DNA from: an uncultured Collinsella sp.
GTDB lineage: Bacteria; Actinomycetota; Coriobacteriia; Coriobacteriales; Coriobacteriaceae
Direction of reading: 5' to 3'
Assembly (NCBI GenBank): GCA_900547655.1
Contig: URHQ01000088.1
Location: 1-8,771, forward strand
DNA: 8,771 nucleotides
Part shown: piece by piece, positions 8,477 to 8,771 of the stretch
Layout: each line of letters opens with the position of its first letter
How positions within the stretch are numbered: position 1 is the first letter of the stretch
Notes under the pieces: model-generated
What the model saw: the letters and a program-made list of their open reading frames with translations, nothing else
Database searches by the model: none
What the model was told of the DNA's origin: nothing
Made by a program: the position numbers and the translations under genes

Positions 8477-8495
8477 GCAAAATATGAAGTGTTAC
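8477..8495 (+). repeat. Internal degenerate copy of the terminal-repeat motif
   Basis: GCAAAATATGAAGTGTTAC resembles the inner part of the right terminal repeat read on the minus strand, GCAAATATGAGTACTGTTAC, with one extra A and two missing bases. It is a third, direct-orientation relative of the left repeat inside the element. It could be a decayed end or a protein-binding site, or chance in AT-rich DNA. Confidence 0.35.
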
Positions 8496-8514
8496 GCAAC
8501 ATATGTCCAAGTAC

Positions 8515-8583
8515 TTAGCCGATAAACGTCTGCATTTCTTCCGCCGTAGGACGCCTGACGTCTAAATCGTCTTCTGAAGGCAT
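8515..8583 (-). CDS. Possible 22-codon open reading frame inside the element
   Basis: An ATG at 8583 opens a 22-codon frame on the minus strand, ended by TAA at 8517-8515. The peptide begins MPSEDDLDVRRPTAEEM and is acidic and hydrophilic, with no membrane segment. There is no good Shine-Dalgarno sequence; the start is preceded by GCAATTTC. Codon choice and composition look more like coding DNA than the surrounding AT-rich sequence. It may be the remnant of the first codons of a larger gene, for example a transposase of the parent element, or may not be expressed at all. I do not recognise it. Confidence 0.2.
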   Translation of the reverse strand: MPSEDDLDVRRPTAEEMQTFIG

Positions 8584-8590
8584 GAAATTG

Positions 8591-8611
8591 CTGTTACTAA
8601 AATGGTAACAG
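8591..8611. repeat. 7-bp perfect hairpin beside the right terminal repeat
   Basis: CTGTTAC (8591-8597) and GTAACAG (8605-8611) are perfect inverted copies around the 7-base loop TAAAATG. The right arm overlaps the inner end of the right terminal repeat by four bases. No equivalent exists next to the left repeat. It may be a recognition structure of the element; no U-run follows it. Confidence 0.55.
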
Positions 8612-8639
8612 TACTCATATTTGCTATATTTTGCCCACA
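8608..8639 (-). repeat. Right 32-bp terminal inverted repeat
   Basis: Read on the minus strand it starts TGTGGGCAAAA, has the variable block TATAG, and ends CAAATATGAGTACTGT. It is 28 of 32 identical to the left repeat. The flank 8640 onwards (GGCCTTGCG) does not continue the symmetry. Confidence 0.85.
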
Positions 8640-8653
8640 GGCCTTGCGATGAT

Positions 8654-8689
8654 GCCGGGGTTCGCACCCTGTCGGGTTCGAACCCCGGC
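8654..8689. terminator. Long GC-rich hairpin, terminator-like
   Basis: GCCGGGGTTCG (8654-8664) pairs perfectly with CGAACCCCGGC (8679-8689); inside, ACCC (8666-8669) pairs with GGGT (8674-8677) around loop TGTC, with one C/T mismatch between the two helices. Only TTT follows on the plus strand after one G, so its strength as a terminator is uncertain. Its left arm, GCCGGGGTTCGCA, is nearly the same as the left arm of the glnN terminator (GCCGGGGTCCGCA). Confidence 0.5.
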
Positions 8690-8693
8690 GTTT

Positions 8694-8716
8694 CGGTAGC
8701 AAAAAGCCCGCTACCG
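8694..8716. repeat. 7-bp perfect hairpin near window end
   Basis: CGGTAGC (8694-8700) and GCTACCG (8710-8716) form a perfect inverted repeat with the 9-base loop AAAAAGCCC. On the minus strand the loop reads GGGCTTTTT. It stands alone from any gene visible here. Bases 8717-8771 contain no gene or other structure I can support. Confidence 0.5.
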
Positions 8717-8771
8717 GATCGCGCGAATTTTTGTGGTGTAAGAGGGAGGGCCGCGTCAGCGCCCCTTGCGC

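Larger units (their letters stand above)
8419..8639. mobile_element. 221-bp element with 32-bp terminal inverted repeats (MITE-like or invertible)
   Basis: The element is defined by inverted repeats at 8419-8450 and 8608-8639 that match at 28 of 32 positions; all four mismatches fall in one 5-base block. It is clearly more AT-rich than the neighbouring genes. The outermost bases are TG...CA, as in several transposon families. It holds no transposase, only a 22-codon open frame and a 7-bp hairpin. I see no clear target-site duplication: the flanks read AAAGGGT on the left and GGCCTTG on the right. It lies between two terminator-like hairpins in non-coding DNA downstream of glnN, a tolerant place for insertion. 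A non-autonomous MITE is the first guess, an invertible segment the second. Copy number in the genome would decide. Confidence 0.6.

Noticed and set aside
8343..8525. 60-codon plus-strand open frame across the glnN terminator and the left terminal repeat
   Set aside because: It starts inside the terminator loop and reads through the repeat; no ribosome-binding site. Such frames are expected wherever the repeat is open in one frame.
8654..8695. tRNA-like T-arm (GGTTCGAACC within 8675-8684)
   Set aside because: The motif is part of a symmetric hairpin. No matching acceptor, D or anticodon arms are found upstream, and no CCA or discriminator context follows.
8701..8733. Second bidirectional terminator AAAAAGCCCGC...GCGCGAATTTTT
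   Set aside because: The A-run and T-run could pair, but the GC stem between them does not match (GCCCGC against GCGCGA), so no stable hairpin is supported.

Overview
The window looks like a contig end from a GC-rich Actinobacterium of the class Coriobacteriia, most likely Collinsella or a close relative. This is inferred from the strongly GC3-biased codon use, the gene set (type III glutamine synthetase, DUF711/UPF0210 protein, split cobalamin-dependent methionine synthase) and the protein character; it was not checked by a search. The first 11 bases match the end of the Tn5/Nextera mosaic-end adapter, so the left edge is probably a library artefact and not genomic sequence.

Layout. Bases 82-1446 (minus) encode a PFL-like DUF711/UPF0210 protein. 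To its right, a three-gene methionine block reads leftwards: metF (methylenetetrahydrofolate reductase), a stand-alone methionine synthase activation-domain protein whose start codon overlaps the metF stop (TAATG), and metH (homocysteine, pterin and B12 modules only). Together they form a methyl-transfer route: MetF makes 5-methyl-THF, MetH moves the methyl group to homocysteine through cobalamin, and the separate activation protein is predicted to repair oxidised cobalamin in place of the missing C-terminal MetH domain. An 11-bp-stem inverted repeat separates metH from the DUF711 gene.

The divergent intergenic region 5784-6209 (426 bp) separates metF from glnN. It has no gene that I can support. 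It holds a perfect 8-bp inverted repeat, three copies of the octamer TTGATTGG, and a run of four consecutive stem-loops just ahead of the glnN ribosome-binding site. This is the best candidate here for an uncharacterised regulatory region or structured RNA leader. I found no recognisable SAM, cobalamin, T-box or other known riboswitch.

glnN (6210-8297, plus) is a full-length type III glutamine synthetase, followed by a strong intrinsic terminator. The remaining 410 bases carry no conventional gene. They contain a 221-bp, AT-richer element bounded by 32-bp inverted repeats (28 of 32 identical), resembling a MITE or possibly an invertible segment, then two more hairpins before the end of the window. 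The five proteins are ordinary housekeeping metabolism. The unusual material is the terminal-repeat element, the structured glnN leader, and the adapter remnant at base 1.
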